64,000 nucleotides of DNA from DASQUK01 sp963717085 (GTDB lineage: Bacteria; Actinomycetota; Acidimicrobiia; Acidimicrobiales; VFJN01). A program made the position numbers and the translations under genes. The DNA is taken from assembly GCA_963717085.1 (NCBI GenBank), contig CAVQVM010000020.1, positions 1-64,000 on the forward strand, given 5' to 3'. The notes beneath the pieces were generated by a model. The model saw only the letters and a list, made by a program, of their open reading frames with translations. It was not told where the DNA came from and did no database searches. Numbering within the stretch: position 1 is the stretch's first letter; each line of letters begins with the position of its first letter. Below, piece after piece: positions 33,690 through 42,126 of the stretch.

Positions 33690-35072
33690 ATGCCCACCAT
33701 TCGACGCTTGTTCGCGGTGCTGCTCGTCGGTGCCCTGGCCCTCGCTGCCTGTGGCGGCGACGACGATGACGGCGGTTCGGCCGAGGGCGAAGGGGACAGC
33801 AGCGACGGCAGCGCGATCAACGTCCCCGACGACCACGACACCATCCAGGCCGCGGTCGATGTGGCCGAGCCCGGCGACCTGATCCTCATCCAGCCCGGCA
33901 CCTACGAGGAGTCGGTCAGCGTCACCACCGACGAGCTGACGATCCGCGGCGTCGACCGCAACGAGGTCATCCTCGACGGTGGCTTCGAGCTCGACAACGG
34001 CATCCGGGTGACGGGCGCCAGCGGCGTCGCGATCGAGAACATGACGGCCCGCAACTACACGAAGAACGGCTTCTTCTGGACCGGCGTCGAGGGCTACCGC
34101 GCCTCCTACCTCACGACCTATCGCATCGGCGACTACGGCATCTACGCCTTCGACTCGGTCAAGGGCCTCATCGAGCACAGCTTCACGTCGGGCAGCCCCG
34201 ACGCCGGCGTCTACATCGGCCAGTGCTACCCGTGCGACGCGGTCATCGACGACATCGTCTCCGAGCACAACGGGCTCGGCTACTCCGGCACCAACTCCGG
34301 GGGGAATCTGCTGATCGTCAACTCGACGTTCCGCTTCAACCGGGCAGGGATCGTGCCCAACTCCGGCAGCTACGAGCTGTGCTATCCGGAGCGCGACACC
34401 ACGATCGTGGGGAACCTCGTGTATTCCAACAACCAGGCGGACACGCCGGCCATCGACGTGGCCCTGTTGGCCATGGGCAACGGCATCCTGCCGGCTGGCG
34501 GCGTCGGCAACACCATCGAACGCAACCGCGTCTTCGACCACGACCTGACGGGGATCGGCTTGTTGCCCTTCCCCGAGGAAGATGCCAACGACGTCGTGCC
34601 GCCCGCGTCCGATGACGATCAGCCCTGCAGCGAGGCCAAGGGCGAGCCCACCGCGGATCCCGCCACCATCCCCGACACCGTGTTGTGGAACCCGCGGGAG
34701 AACCGCGTGGTCGGCAACGTGATCGAGGACTCGGGCATGGCCGACATCGGCATCGGGTCGCTGGAGGACGTGTCCGGGCTCGGCAACTGCTTCGCGGACA
34801 ACGAGATCAGCAGCACCGCTCCCATCGACCTCGAAGCCCTGGCGCCCTGCGACGGTCAGAGCAGCGGCGGTGACTGGACCGCCGGATCACTGGACCTGAG
34901 CCAGTTCCTGGCCGAGAAGCCGCCGTCGGGGGACTACAAGACGTCGCCGGTGCCCGACGACCAGGAGAACATGCCCGACGCCGAGGACGCCCCTGCCCGT
35001 GCCGCCACCGACGTGCCGGGCGACATCGACGTCGACTCGATCGAGGTGCCGGATAGGCCGAGCGACGCCTAG
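33690..35072 (+). CDS. Right-handed beta-helix lipoprotein
   Basis: 460 residues. Lipobox LAAC (C21), acidic linker, then parallel beta-helix repeats from about residue 50: DTIQAAVDVAEPGDLILIQP, GTYEESVSV, LTIRGVDRNEVILDGGF, then YGIYAFDSVKGLIEHSFTSG, GVYIGQCYPCDAVIDDIVSE and later coils. The pattern is that of NosD/pectate-lyase-like proteins. An acidic, Pro-rich tail follows. It may bind or cut a polysaccharide, or work with the cupredoxin next to it as NosD-type proteins do in copper-site assembly; sequence alone does not decide. Confidence 0.85.
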   Translation: MPTIRRLFAVLLVGALALAACGGDDDDGGSAEGEGDSSDGSAINVPDDHDTIQAAVDVAEPGDLILIQPGTYEESVSVTTDELTIRGVDRNEVILDGGFELDNGIRVTGASGVAIENMTARNYTKNGFFWTGVEGYRASYLTTYRIGDYGIYAFDSVKGLIEHSFTSGSPDAGVYIGQCYPCDAVIDDIVSEHNGLGYSGTNSGGNLLIVNSTFRFNRAGIVPNSGSYELCYPERDTTIVGNLVYSNNQADTPAIDVALLAMGNGILPAGGVGNTIERNRVFDHDLTGIGLLPFPEEDANDVVPPASDDDQPCSEAKGEPTADPATIPDTVLWNPRENRVVGNVIEDSGMADIGIGSLEDVSGLGNCFADNEISSTAPIDLEALAPCDGQSSGGDWTAGSLDLSQFLAEKPPSGDYKTSPVPDDQENMPDAEDAPARAATDVPGDIDVDSIEVPDRPSDA

Positions 35073-35092
35073 TGGGCGCGAGCGCCCACTAG
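35069..35092. terminator. Perfect hairpin at the beta-helix gene stop
   Basis: CTAGTGGGCG and CGCCCACTAG pair perfectly around CGAG, beginning at the TAG stop of the beta-helix gene and 28 bases before the DUF1996 start. It may terminate or attenuate transcription within the set. Its outer CTAGTGGG matches the ends of the 27520-27686 element. Confidence 0.55.
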
Positions 35093-35120
35093 CCACGAAC
35101 GTGCGGTGGTTGGAGCTGCC

Positions 35121-35993
35121 ATGACGCCGTTGAGGGCCGCAGGTTCGTTGGTGCTGATCGCTGCGGTGCTGGTCGCGTGCGCGCAGGGCGACGGCGTCGG
35201 CGTCGGCGTCGCCGAGCGCGTGTCACCGACGCAGGCGGGCCCGCAGGGTCGGGTCCCCCAGTTCGTCGTCGAATGTCGCTTCAGCCACGCCGGCCCCGAC
35301 GATCCGATCGTGCACTTCGGTCATCACGGCCGATCGCACCTGCACACGTTCTTCGGCAGCACGGTCACCGACGCCTCGACCACCGCCGCCGACCTCGCCA
35401 CCGGCGGAACCACGTGCGAGCAGAAGCTCGACCGGGCGGCGTACTGGGCGCCGGCGCTGTTCGAAAGCGGCCGGATGGTGGCCCCCACCGGTGCCGCCGC
35501 CTACTACCGGCCCGGGATAGGCGTGGATCCCAGCTCGGTCGAGCCGTACCCCTTCGGGCTCAAGATGATCGGCGGCGACCAGGGCGCATCCCGCCCGCAA
35601 TCCCGCGACACGGTCGCCTGGGCATGCGGTACGGGTTCGGAACGCCACACCACGCCGCCCGCCTGTCCCGAGGGCCGGCCGTTGCGGCTGCTGGTGAGCT
35701 TCCCGGACTGCTGGGACGGTCAACACCTCGACAGTGACGACCACGTCAGTCACATGGCGCGCAGCGCCGACGGCGCCTGCCCGGAGTCACATCCCGTGGC
35801 GGTGCCCCAGCTGCTGCTGTCGATCGGGTACCCGATCACCGGTGGCGGCCACGACCTGTCGCTGGCCTCGGGTTCGCTGCTCACGGGGCATGCCGACTTC
35901 TTCAACGGCTGGGACGAGCACAAGCTCGCAACCGAGGTTTCCTCGTGCATTCACCAGGATGTGACCTGCGGTGTCGTCAGCAGCCGCCCGTGA
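35121..35993 (+). CDS. DUF1996-domain lipoprotein
   Basis: 290 residues. Signal with lipobox VLVAC (C20), then the DUF1996 domain: FVVECRFSHAGPDDPIVHFG, HHGRSHLHTFFGSTVTD, YWAPALFESGRMVAP, SFPDCWDGQHLDSDDHVSHM. The many conserved His, Asp and Cys are typical of this domain, found in secreted fungal and actinobacterial proteins of unknown activity. Third gene of the exported set with cupredoxin and beta-helix proteins. Confidence 0.88.
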   Translation: MTPLRAAGSLVLIAAVLVACAQGDGVGVGVAERVSPTQAGPQGRVPQFVVECRFSHAGPDDPIVHFGHHGRSHLHTFFGSTVTDASTTAADLATGGTTCEQKLDRAAYWAPALFESGRMVAPTGAAAYYRPGIGVDPSSVEPYPFGLKMIGGDQGASRPQSRDTVAWACGTGSERHTTPPACPEGRPLRLLVSFPDCWDGQHLDSDDHVSHMARSADGACPESHPVAVPQLLLSIGYPITGGGHDLSLASGSLLTGHADFFNGWDEHKLATEVSSCIHQDVTCGVVSSRP

Positions 35994-36087
35994 GAGGCCC
36001 CGAGCCAGCATTGAGTGAGTTGAGTGGCGACGCCAGCGCGAAGCGCGCTTGCCCCGGATGGCAAGCTCTTGGATCAGTGGGGGTGAT

Positions 36088-36117
36088 CGTCCGCCAGCTG
36101 CCGGGGGTTGGCGGACG
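36088..36117. terminator. Hairpin between convergent genes
   Basis: CGTCCGCCA (36088-36096) pairs with TGGCGGACG (36109-36117) around a 12-base loop. It lies between the DUF1996 gene (stop 35993) and the aldo/keto reductase gene (stop 36176), where a bidirectional terminator is expected. Confidence 0.5.
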
Positions 36118-36175
36118 GTTCCCTCCACGCGCCCCGGCTCGTTAGTTCGCGCCGGCACACTCGGGCCCGGCGCCG

Positions 36176-37183
36176 TCAGGGGGCAGATGCTGACTGTGCC
36201 GGCGTGTCGCGGTTGACCCAACTCGGGTCGGCGTACCGGGTGCCGGTCGGCCTCAGGGCCTCGAGGCGGGCCACGTCGTCGGCGGACAGCTCGAGGTTCA
36301 GCGCCGCCACGTTCTCGTCGAGATACCGGCGGCGCTTCGTCCCGGGGATGGGAACGACGTCGTCGCCCTGGGCCTGCAGCCAGGCGAGCGCAACCTGCCC
36401 TGGTGTGGCGTCGAGGCCGGCGGCGATCTCGCGCACCACCGCCACCAGCTCGAGGTTGCGCTGGAGGTTCTCGCCCTGGAACCGGGGCTGCGTGCGGCGG
36501 AAGTCGTCGCTCTGCAGCTCGTCGAGGCTGGACACCGCGCCGGTGAGCAGACCTCGTCCCAACGGGCTGTAGGGCACCAGACCGACGCCCAGCTCCCGGC
36601 AGGCGGGCACGATCTCGGCCTCGATGTCGCGTGAGAACAGTGACCATTCGGTCTGCAGTGCAGCGATGGGGTGCACGGCCGCCGCCCTGCGCACCGTTGC
36701 GGCCGACGCCTCCGACAGCCCGAGGTGGCGCACCTTGCCCGCGCCGACCAGCTCGGCCATCGCGCCCACCGTCTCCTCGATCGGCACATCGGTGTCGGGC
36801 CGGTGCTGGTAGTAGAGGTCGATGTGGTCCACGCCCAGCCGTTCCAGCGAGGCGTCGCAGGCTTGCCGGACGTATGCGGGGTCACCGCGGACGCTGCGGT
36901 GGTCGCGGCCGTCGGGGTCGATGAAGATCCCGAACTTGGTGGCCAGGACTACGTCGTCACGGCGACCGGCGATCGCCGTGCCGACCAACTGCTCGTTCTC
37001 GCCGAAGCCGTAGATGTCGGCGGTATCGAGCAGGGTGATGCCGAGCTCCAGGGCCCTGTCGATGGTGGCCGTGGCCTCGGCGGCGTCAGGGGTGCCGTAA
37101 GCGAAGCTCATGCCCATGCAGCCGAGGCCCTGGGCCGAGACGCTGAGTCCGGACCGCCCGAGGGCGCGATGCGGTATTGCCAT
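36176..37183 (-). CDS. Aldo/keto reductase
   Basis: 335 residues. The ATG opening MAIPHRALGRSGLSVSAQGL has AAGGAG upstream. TIM-barrel AKR motifs: LLDTADIYGFGENEQLVG (catalytic Asp and Tyr), VVLATKFGIF (Lys), HIDLYYQHRPDTDVPIEE (His) and VPIPGTKRRRYLDENVAAL for NADPH. It reduces aldehydes or ketones. It lies 38 bases downstream of a MerR gene on the same strand, which probably controls it. Confidence 0.92.
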   Translation of the reverse strand: MAIPHRALGRSGLSVSAQGLGCMGMSFAYGTPDAAEATATIDRALELGITLLDTADIYGFGENEQLVGTAIAGRRDDVVLATKFGIFIDPDGRDHRSVRGDPAYVRQACDASLERLGVDHIDLYYQHRPDTDVPIEETVGAMAELVGAGKVRHLGLSEASAATVRRAAAVHPIAALQTEWSLFSRDIEAEIVPACRELGVGLVPYSPLGRGLLTGAVSSLDELQSDDFRRTQPRFQGENLQRNLELVAVVREIAAGLDATPGQVALAWLQAQGDDVVPIPGTKRRRYLDENVAALNLELSADDVARLEALRPTGTRYADPSWVNRDTPAQSASAP

Positions 37184-37221
37184 TGCCTGCTCCTTGGAGG
37201 GTGAGACGGGGACCGAGCGAC

Positions 37222-37686
37222 TCAGGGGTCGCACTTCCCGCCGTAGGTGGCGATCTTGAAATCGATCACGTCGAGGGCCGCCTGGAGCTCGACGAGCCGG
37301 TCGCTGACCTGGCGGCGGTGGCGCTCGAGCAGCGCGAGGCGCTCGGCCTCGTTGCCGGGTCCGGCGTCGACCAGTCGGAAGTACGCCTGGACGTCGCGGA
37401 TGGGCATGGCGGTGAGTCGCAGACGCGTGATGAAGACCACGCGCCCCAGCTCGGCCTCCGTGTACCAGCGCCGCCCCGCGTGGTCGCGAGGAACGTCCAG
37501 CAGGCCGATGCGCTCGTAGTAGCGCAATGTGTGCGCCGTGACGCCCGTTCGCTCGGCGGCCTCCGCGATCGGGAGGGACTGCGGCCCGCCGGGGGGCAGG
37601 GCCGGAGCCGGAGCGGTGCACGCGGTCGAGGCGGGCTCCTCCGCCTCGACGACGTCGACGGACGGCGGGACGAGCGCGACGGTCAT
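37222..37686 (-). CDS. MerR-family transcriptional regulator
   Basis: 154 residues from the ATG opening MTVALVPPSVDVVEAEEPAS. A longer frame beginning at 37734 is rejected because it would start upstream of the promoter. After a 35-residue linker comes the MerR winged helix: LPIAEAAERTGVTAHTLRYY, ERIGLLDVPRDHAGRRWYTE, RVVFITRLRLTAMPIRDVQA. A coiled-coil follows, and the end is GGKCDP with a single Cys. Usually such regulators sense oxidants, metals or electrophiles and switch on their own operon, here including the aldo/keto reductase. Confidence 0.9.
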   Translation of the reverse strand: MTVALVPPSVDVVEAEEPASTACTAPAPALPPGGPQSLPIAEAAERTGVTAHTLRYYERIGLLDVPRDHAGRRWYTEAELGRVVFITRLRLTAMPIRDVQAYFRLVDAGPGNEAERLALLERHRRQVSDRLVELQAALDVIDFKIATYGGKCDP

Positions 37687-37693
37687 CGGGTCG

Positions 37694-37724
37694 ACGGTAG
37701 GTCTTCGAGTGCGCTCTAAGTCAA
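37694..37724 (-). promoter_or_regulatory. MerR-type promoter with 19-bp spacer
   Basis: On the minus strand TTGACT (-35, 37724-37719) is 19 bases from TACCGT (-10, 37699-37694). The spacer holds a dyad CTTAGAG-CGCA-CTCGAAG (37703-37720, one mismatched pair). The over-long spacer with a dyad is the hallmark of MerR-activated promoters. The predicted start is within a few bases of the ATG at 37686, so the transcript may be leaderless. Confidence 0.7.
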
Positions 37725-37744
37725 GTGCAGCCACGACGCGAACA

Positions 37745-39199
37745 TCAGACCCCGATCTTGTGCCAGGGGCCCCAGATGGCGAAGGACATCCCGCGGCTGG
37801 CCTGGATGTTCACGAACAGCGTGTGCCCGTCGGGGTCGAACGTCGCGCCTGCGAACTCGTCGTTGAACCGGCTGGCGCCCGTGGAGCTGACAAGCCGGTT
37901 CAGCGCGATGTCCCACAGCTTCCCGTTGGTGGACAGGCCCCGCACGAAGTTGTCGTTGACGTTGTCCTCACACAGGACGATCGTGCCCCGTTTGCTGGTG
38001 GTGACGTTGTCGGGGAAGTCGAGCGTGTCCGGTCCGGGCGACTGGAACACCAACCGCAGCCGCTCCGACGAGATGTCGTACGCCCAGATCTGCCCGGAGC
38101 CGTTGCCCCAGCCCTGCACCGTGTCGCTGGGGCCCGGCTCGGCCGGGCCGCCGCCCTGGGTCGAGCAGAAGTAGACGGTTCCGCGGTCGTAGACGGCGCC
38201 CTCGAGCCGCGAGAACCAGGCCGCGCCCTGCGCCCGGCCCTGGTTGCCGACGTGGTTGAGGGCCGTGTCGTTGGTCGTGGGTGCCGTCTGGCCGGGCGTG
38301 AACGGGAACGTGGGGTCGGGGTCGTCGATGTCGACCCACGTGACCCGGTAGCGGGCGTTCGCCGGCTGGTTCGCCGCCACGTCGGCGCTGGGCGTGCCCT
38401 CGACGGCGAGCATCTGCAGCCGCCCCTGGTTGACCAGCCGCCCGACGTCGAGTGGATGCCGGCGGGGGATGTAGCGATACAGGCCCGAAGGGAACCCGAA
38501 GTTGTCCTCGGTCAGGTAGAGCACACCGCGGCGGGGGTCGAAGGCCACCGCCTCGTGTGCAAAGCGCCCCGCTGCTGTGATCGGTTCGCGATCGGAGTCA
38601 CCGCGTGCGGGCACCTCGAAGATGAAGCCGTGCCGCTGGGTGAGCGGCACGTTCGAGACGCCGGTGAAGTCGGGGCCGACGTCGGGCCCGTTGATCGTCT
38701 CCTCGCAGGTGATCCAGGAGCCCCACGGCATGCGCCCGCCCGAGCAGTTCATCTGGGTGCCGTTGAGGCTGGTGCGGGCGCCGACCACTTCACCGAACCG
38801 GGACACCTCGGTGGTGGTGGTCCCGCCACCGGCCATGGTGTCGTAGGCCTGGCTGGCGTCGCCAAAAGCCGGCACCGGGTTGTTGATCTCGTGGTTGCGG
38901 ACGAGGAGGACGTTGCCCCGCCGGCCCCGGAACGCGGCCATGCCGTCGTGGCGCCCCGGCAGCACGGTGCCGTCGTCGAGCAGCACCGTCTGCTCGGTGT
39001 CGTGGAACGAGCGGTACTGGAATCCCTCGGGCAGCCACAGTCGCACCTGTCCGTCCCGCAGGTCGGGAACGGGACCCAGCGTGGGGTTGGGCGACGCAGC
39101 GACGGGTCCGGCCACGAACCCGGCGAAGGGGCCGGCCAGGGCGGCGCCCCCGGCCACCGCCGTACCCGTCAGGAACGTGCGTCGATCGATGCGTGTCAG
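37745..39199 (-). CDS. PhoX/DUF839-family exported protein (Tat substrate)
   Basis: 484 residues. The start is inferred as CTG at 39199: GAGGGGA lies just upstream and the next codons give LTRIDRRTFLTGTAVAGGAA, a Tat signal with RRTFLTG. No ATG or GTG gives a sensible signal. The mature part carries PhoX-type propeller motifs: HDGMAAFRGRRGNVLLVRNH, CSGGRMPWGSWITCEETING, AFDPRRGVLYLTEDNFGFPS, FPDNVTTSKRGTIVLCEDN. Members include Ca/Fe-dependent phosphatases. It faces the MerR gene's upstream side. Confidence 0.85.
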   Translation of the reverse strand: MTRIDRRTFLTGTAVAGGAALAGPFAGFVAGPVAASPNPTLGPVPDLRDGQVRLWLPEGFQYRSFHDTEQTVLLDDGTVLPGRHDGMAAFRGRRGNVLLVRNHEINNPVPAFGDASQAYDTMAGGGTTTTEVSRFGEVVGARTSLNGTQMNCSGGRMPWGSWITCEETINGPDVGPDFTGVSNVPLTQRHGFIFEVPARGDSDREPITAAGRFAHEAVAFDPRRGVLYLTEDNFGFPSGLYRYIPRRHPLDVGRLVNQGRLQMLAVEGTPSADVAANQPANARYRVTWVDIDDPDPTFPFTPGQTAPTTNDTALNHVGNQGRAQGAAWFSRLEGAVYDRGTVYFCSTQGGGPAEPGPSDTVQGWGNGSGQIWAYDISSERLRLVFQSPGPDTLDFPDNVTTSKRGTIVLCEDNVNDNFVRGLSTNGKLWDIALNRLVSSTGASRFNDEFAGATFDPDGHTLFVNIQASRGMSFAIWGPWHKIGV

Positions 39200-39329
39200 C
39201 GGATCCCCTCGTGTGGTGTTCCCTCGCGAGATGGTGGCACGTCCGCGGCGTTTCGTGCCGCCGTCTATGATCCGCGCCGAGGGGCGCGTCTGGGGCCCCA
39301 GCATCTGCCGTCCAATGGAGGAGACGACC

Positions 39330-39608
39330 ATGGACGCTCGAACACGCAAGCTCGTGGGCTGGGTCATCGCGGCGGTCGGTGCGATCATCGCCTTCCTGGG
39401 CGTCTTCGCCAGCCCGCTCGGCCTCGGCGACGACGACTTCGGTGGCCTGCAGATCGCCGCCGTCATCATCGGGGTGGTCGTGGCCGCCGCCGGTGTGGTG
39501 CTGACGCGCTGGAGCCCGAGTATCGGAGGCGCGACGGGCGCCAGCCCGACCGAGCCGACGACCGCAAGCCCGACCGAGCCGACGACCGCAAGCCCGACCG
39601 AGACCTGA
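39330..39608 (+). CDS. Small membrane protein with C-terminal SPTEPTT repeats
   Basis: 92 residues. The ATG at 39330 follows GGAGGAG; an in-frame ATG at 39315 lies upstream of that SD. Two membrane helices (LVGWVIAAVGAIIAFLGVFA and LQIAAVIIGVVVAAAGVVLT) are followed by an exported or cytosolic tail containing three tandem ASPTEPTT-type units encoded by near-identical DNA repeats. The tail length probably varies between strains. The family is not recognised. Confidence 0.65.
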   Translation: MDARTRKLVGWVIAAVGAIIAFLGVFASPLGLGDDDFGGLQIAAVIIGVVVAAAGVVLTRWSPSIGGATGASPTEPTTASPTEPTTASPTET

Positions 39609-39614
39609 GACAGT

Positions 39615-39659
39615 TCCGGCGCCGGATTCCCGCGAGCACCGCGGGCATCCGGCGCCGGA
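39615..39659. terminator. Perfect 45-base bidirectional terminator hairpin
   Basis: TCCGGCGCCGGAT plus TCCCGCG pair with CGCGGGC plus ATCCGGCGCCGGA around AGCAC, with only the T/C step unpaired. It lies between the convergent small membrane gene and hppA. The stem is very strong; no T-run. Confidence 0.75.
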
Positions 39660-39678
39660 GCCGCTGCTATCGGGTGAC

Positions 39679-42102
39679 CTAGCGCGACACGGAGGCCGAG
39701 GCCCGGGCGGCCGCCGGCTCCCCCGGAGCCTGCCCGTCGGCGCTGGTGCCGCTGGCGATCCCCGCCCCCGACCGCTTCGAGAAGGCGATCGCGCCGAGCA
39801 GGACCACGAGAGCCAACGCGGCGATCACGTACCCTCCGGGCTTCGGCGTCGTGGACAGGATGTTGTCGCTGTCGATGTTCGACAGGTTGATGATCGCCGG
39901 CAGGATCAGCAGCGACACCAGGTTCATCACCTTGATGAGCGGGTTGAGCGCAGGTCCCGCGGTGTCCTTGAACGGGTCGCCCACCGTGTCGCCGATCACC
40001 GCCGCCGTGTGGGCGTCGGAGCCCTTGCCACCGTGGTGCCCGTCCTCTATGTACTTCTTGGCGTTGTCCCAGGCGCCCCCGGCGTTGGACAGGTAGTTGG
40101 CCATGAGCTGGCCCACGAGGATCACGGCCGCCAGGAATGCACCGAGCGCCGTGTAGCCGATCCCGAAGCCGATGATCACAGGGGTCAGCACCGCCAGTAG
40201 GGCCGGCGTGGCGAGCTCACGCAGCGAGGCGGCAGTGCAGATGTCGATCACCGGCGCGTAGTCCGGCCGCTTCTCGCCCGACATGATCTTGCCGTCGGCG
40301 AACTGGCGGCGGACCTCCTGCACGACTACGCCGGCGGTGCGGCCCACGGCCCGGATGGCCAGGCCCGAGAACAGGAACGGCACGGCGCCACCGATCAACA
40401 GGCCGATGAACACCTTGGGATTGGCCACGTTGATCTGGATCGTGCTGAAGATCCCCTCCGCCGTGTCCTGGAGCCGCTCGATGACACTGACCGGCAGGAT
40501 CTCGTTGGCGGAGATCTCGATGAAGGCGGCGAACAGCGCCATGGCGGCGATGACCGCCGAGCCGATGGCGAAGCCCTTGGTGACCGCCTTGGTGGTGTTG
40601 CCCACGGCGTCGAGGCCGATCATCACCCGCTCGGCGTCGCCCTGGAACTCGCCCGACATCTCGGCGATGCCGGCGGCGTTGTCGGCCACCGGGCCGAACG
40701 TGTCCTCGGAGACGACCACGCCGGTGGTGGCCAGCATGCCCATGCCGGCGAGGGCGACGAGGTACAGCGTGAACAGCGTGTCGCCGCCGCCCAGCCCGAT
40801 GGCGGCGCCCAGGGCAATGGCGATGGCCACGATCGCCCACACCGACGACTCCAGCCCCGACGAGGTGCCCGCCAGCACGGTGGTGGCGGGACCGGTCTCG
40901 GCGGCATCGGCGATCTCGCGCACCGGGGCGGTCTCGGTCGACGTGAAGTACTCGGTGATGCGGCTGACCACCTGGGCAAGCACGAGGCCGATCACCACGG
41001 CTCCGAACATCCGCAGGCCGACGTTGCTGATGAGCCCGTCGGGGTCGCCGATGTAGACCAGCGCCACCACCAGTGTGCCGACGACGGTGAGGATGCCGGC
41101 GGTGAGGAAGCCCCGGTTGATAGGCGCCATCGCGGTCTTGTCGCTGCGGCGCGCGCGCACCATGAACACACCGACGATCGACGCCAGCACGCCCAGGGCG
41201 CGGGCGGCCAGCGGGAAGAGGGCGCCGGCGGCCCAGAGGCCGGGGTTGTCCGGAAAGATGCGCTGGAACGCGGGGACGCCGAGGATGATCGACGCCACCA
41301 GCGTGACCTCGTACGACTCGAACAGGTCCGCCGCCATGCCCGCGCAGTCGCCGACGTTGTCGCCCACGTTGTCAGCGATGGTGGCGGGGTTACGAGGGTC
41401 GTCCTCGGGGATGCCGGCCTCGACCTTGCCCACCAGGTCGGCGCCCACGTCGGCCGCCTTGGTGAAGATGCCGCCGCCGACCCGCAGGAACAGGGCCAGC
41501 AGCGAGCCGCCGAACCCGAAGCCGATCAGGATGGCCGAGCTGGTGTTCTGGAACACCATCATGATCAGCGTGGCGCCGATCAGGCCCAGGCCCACGCAGA
41601 ACATGCCGCACACGCCGCCGGTGCGGAACGCCACCTGCAGCGCCGGGGCCATCTCGCCGGTGCGGGCGGCGGCCGCGGTGCGGACGTTGCCTCGCACCGC
41701 CAGGCTCATGCCGATGAACCCGGTGAGCCCGGACATGACGCCGCCGGCGAGGAACGCCAGGGTGCGCCAGCCGCCCGACTCGGCGAACGAGAGAGCCTCG
41801 ACCCCGCTCGGCTTCTCGACCGCCACCGAGGTAAGGAACACGACCACCGCCAGGGGCACGACGATGAAACCGATCGTGCGGAACTGGCGCTTGAGGTAGG
41901 CGAGCGCGCCTTCCTGGATGGCCTTCGCGATCTCGATCATCGAGGGCGTGCCTTGATCCGCCTCGAGCACCCGGCGCATGAGCACGAAGCCGATGCCGAT
42001 GGCCAGCAGCGCCGTCAGCGCCGAGCCGATCAGGACGAACCACTCACCCCCCCGCAGGGTGAACTCCTGGTAGCCGCCTTCGGCGGCGAGTAGCGACACC
42101 AT
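39679..42102 (-). CDS. hppA: Membrane proton-pumping pyrophosphatase
   Basis: 807 residues, about 16 membrane helices. The substrate signature DVGADLVGKVEAGIPEDD is followed by NPATIADNVGDNVGDCAGMA; the second conserved acidic cluster is in DNAAGIAEMSGEF, and the C-terminal one is DNAKKYIEDGHHGGKGSDAH. The selectivity segment reads VGNTTKAVTKGFAIGSA with Lys at the first K+-site position, so it is of the K+-independent H+-pumping type. It couples PPi hydrolysis to H+ export. The SD AGGAGAGGG lies a little far from the ATG. Confidence 0.96.
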   Translation of the reverse strand: MVSLLAAEGGYQEFTLRGGEWFVLIGSALTALLAIGIGFVLMRRVLEADQGTPSMIEIAKAIQEGALAYLKRQFRTIGFIVVPLAVVVFLTSVAVEKPSGVEALSFAESGGWRTLAFLAGGVMSGLTGFIGMSLAVRGNVRTAAAARTGEMAPALQVAFRTGGVCGMFCVGLGLIGATLIMMVFQNTSSAILIGFGFGGSLLALFLRVGGGIFTKAADVGADLVGKVEAGIPEDDPRNPATIADNVGDNVGDCAGMAADLFESYEVTLVASIILGVPAFQRIFPDNPGLWAAGALFPLAARALGVLASIVGVFMVRARRSDKTAMAPINRGFLTAGILTVVGTLVVALVYIGDPDGLISNVGLRMFGAVVIGLVLAQVVSRITEYFTSTETAPVREIADAAETGPATTVLAGTSSGLESSVWAIVAIAIALGAAIGLGGGDTLFTLYLVALAGMGMLATTGVVVSEDTFGPVADNAAGIAEMSGEFQGDAERVMIGLDAVGNTTKAVTKGFAIGSAVIAAMALFAAFIEISANEILPVSVIERLQDTAEGIFSTIQINVANPKVFIGLLIGGAVPFLFSGLAIRAVGRTAGVVVQEVRRQFADGKIMSGEKRPDYAPVIDICTAASLRELATPALLAVLTPVIIGFGIGYTALGAFLAAVILVGQLMANYLSNAGGAWDNAKKYIEDGHHGGKGSDAHTAAVIGDTVGDPFKDTAGPALNPLIKVMNLVSLLILPAIINLSNIDSDNILSTTPKPGGYVIAALALVVLLGAIAFSKRSGAGIASGTSADGQAPGEPAAARASASVSR

Positions 42103-42126
42103 CGTCGTACTTCCCTCTCCTCTGTG

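Noticed and set aside
37687..37734. Longer MerR with start at 37734
   Set aside because: The start would lie upstream of the MerR-type promoter and operator, and the added residues have no family match.
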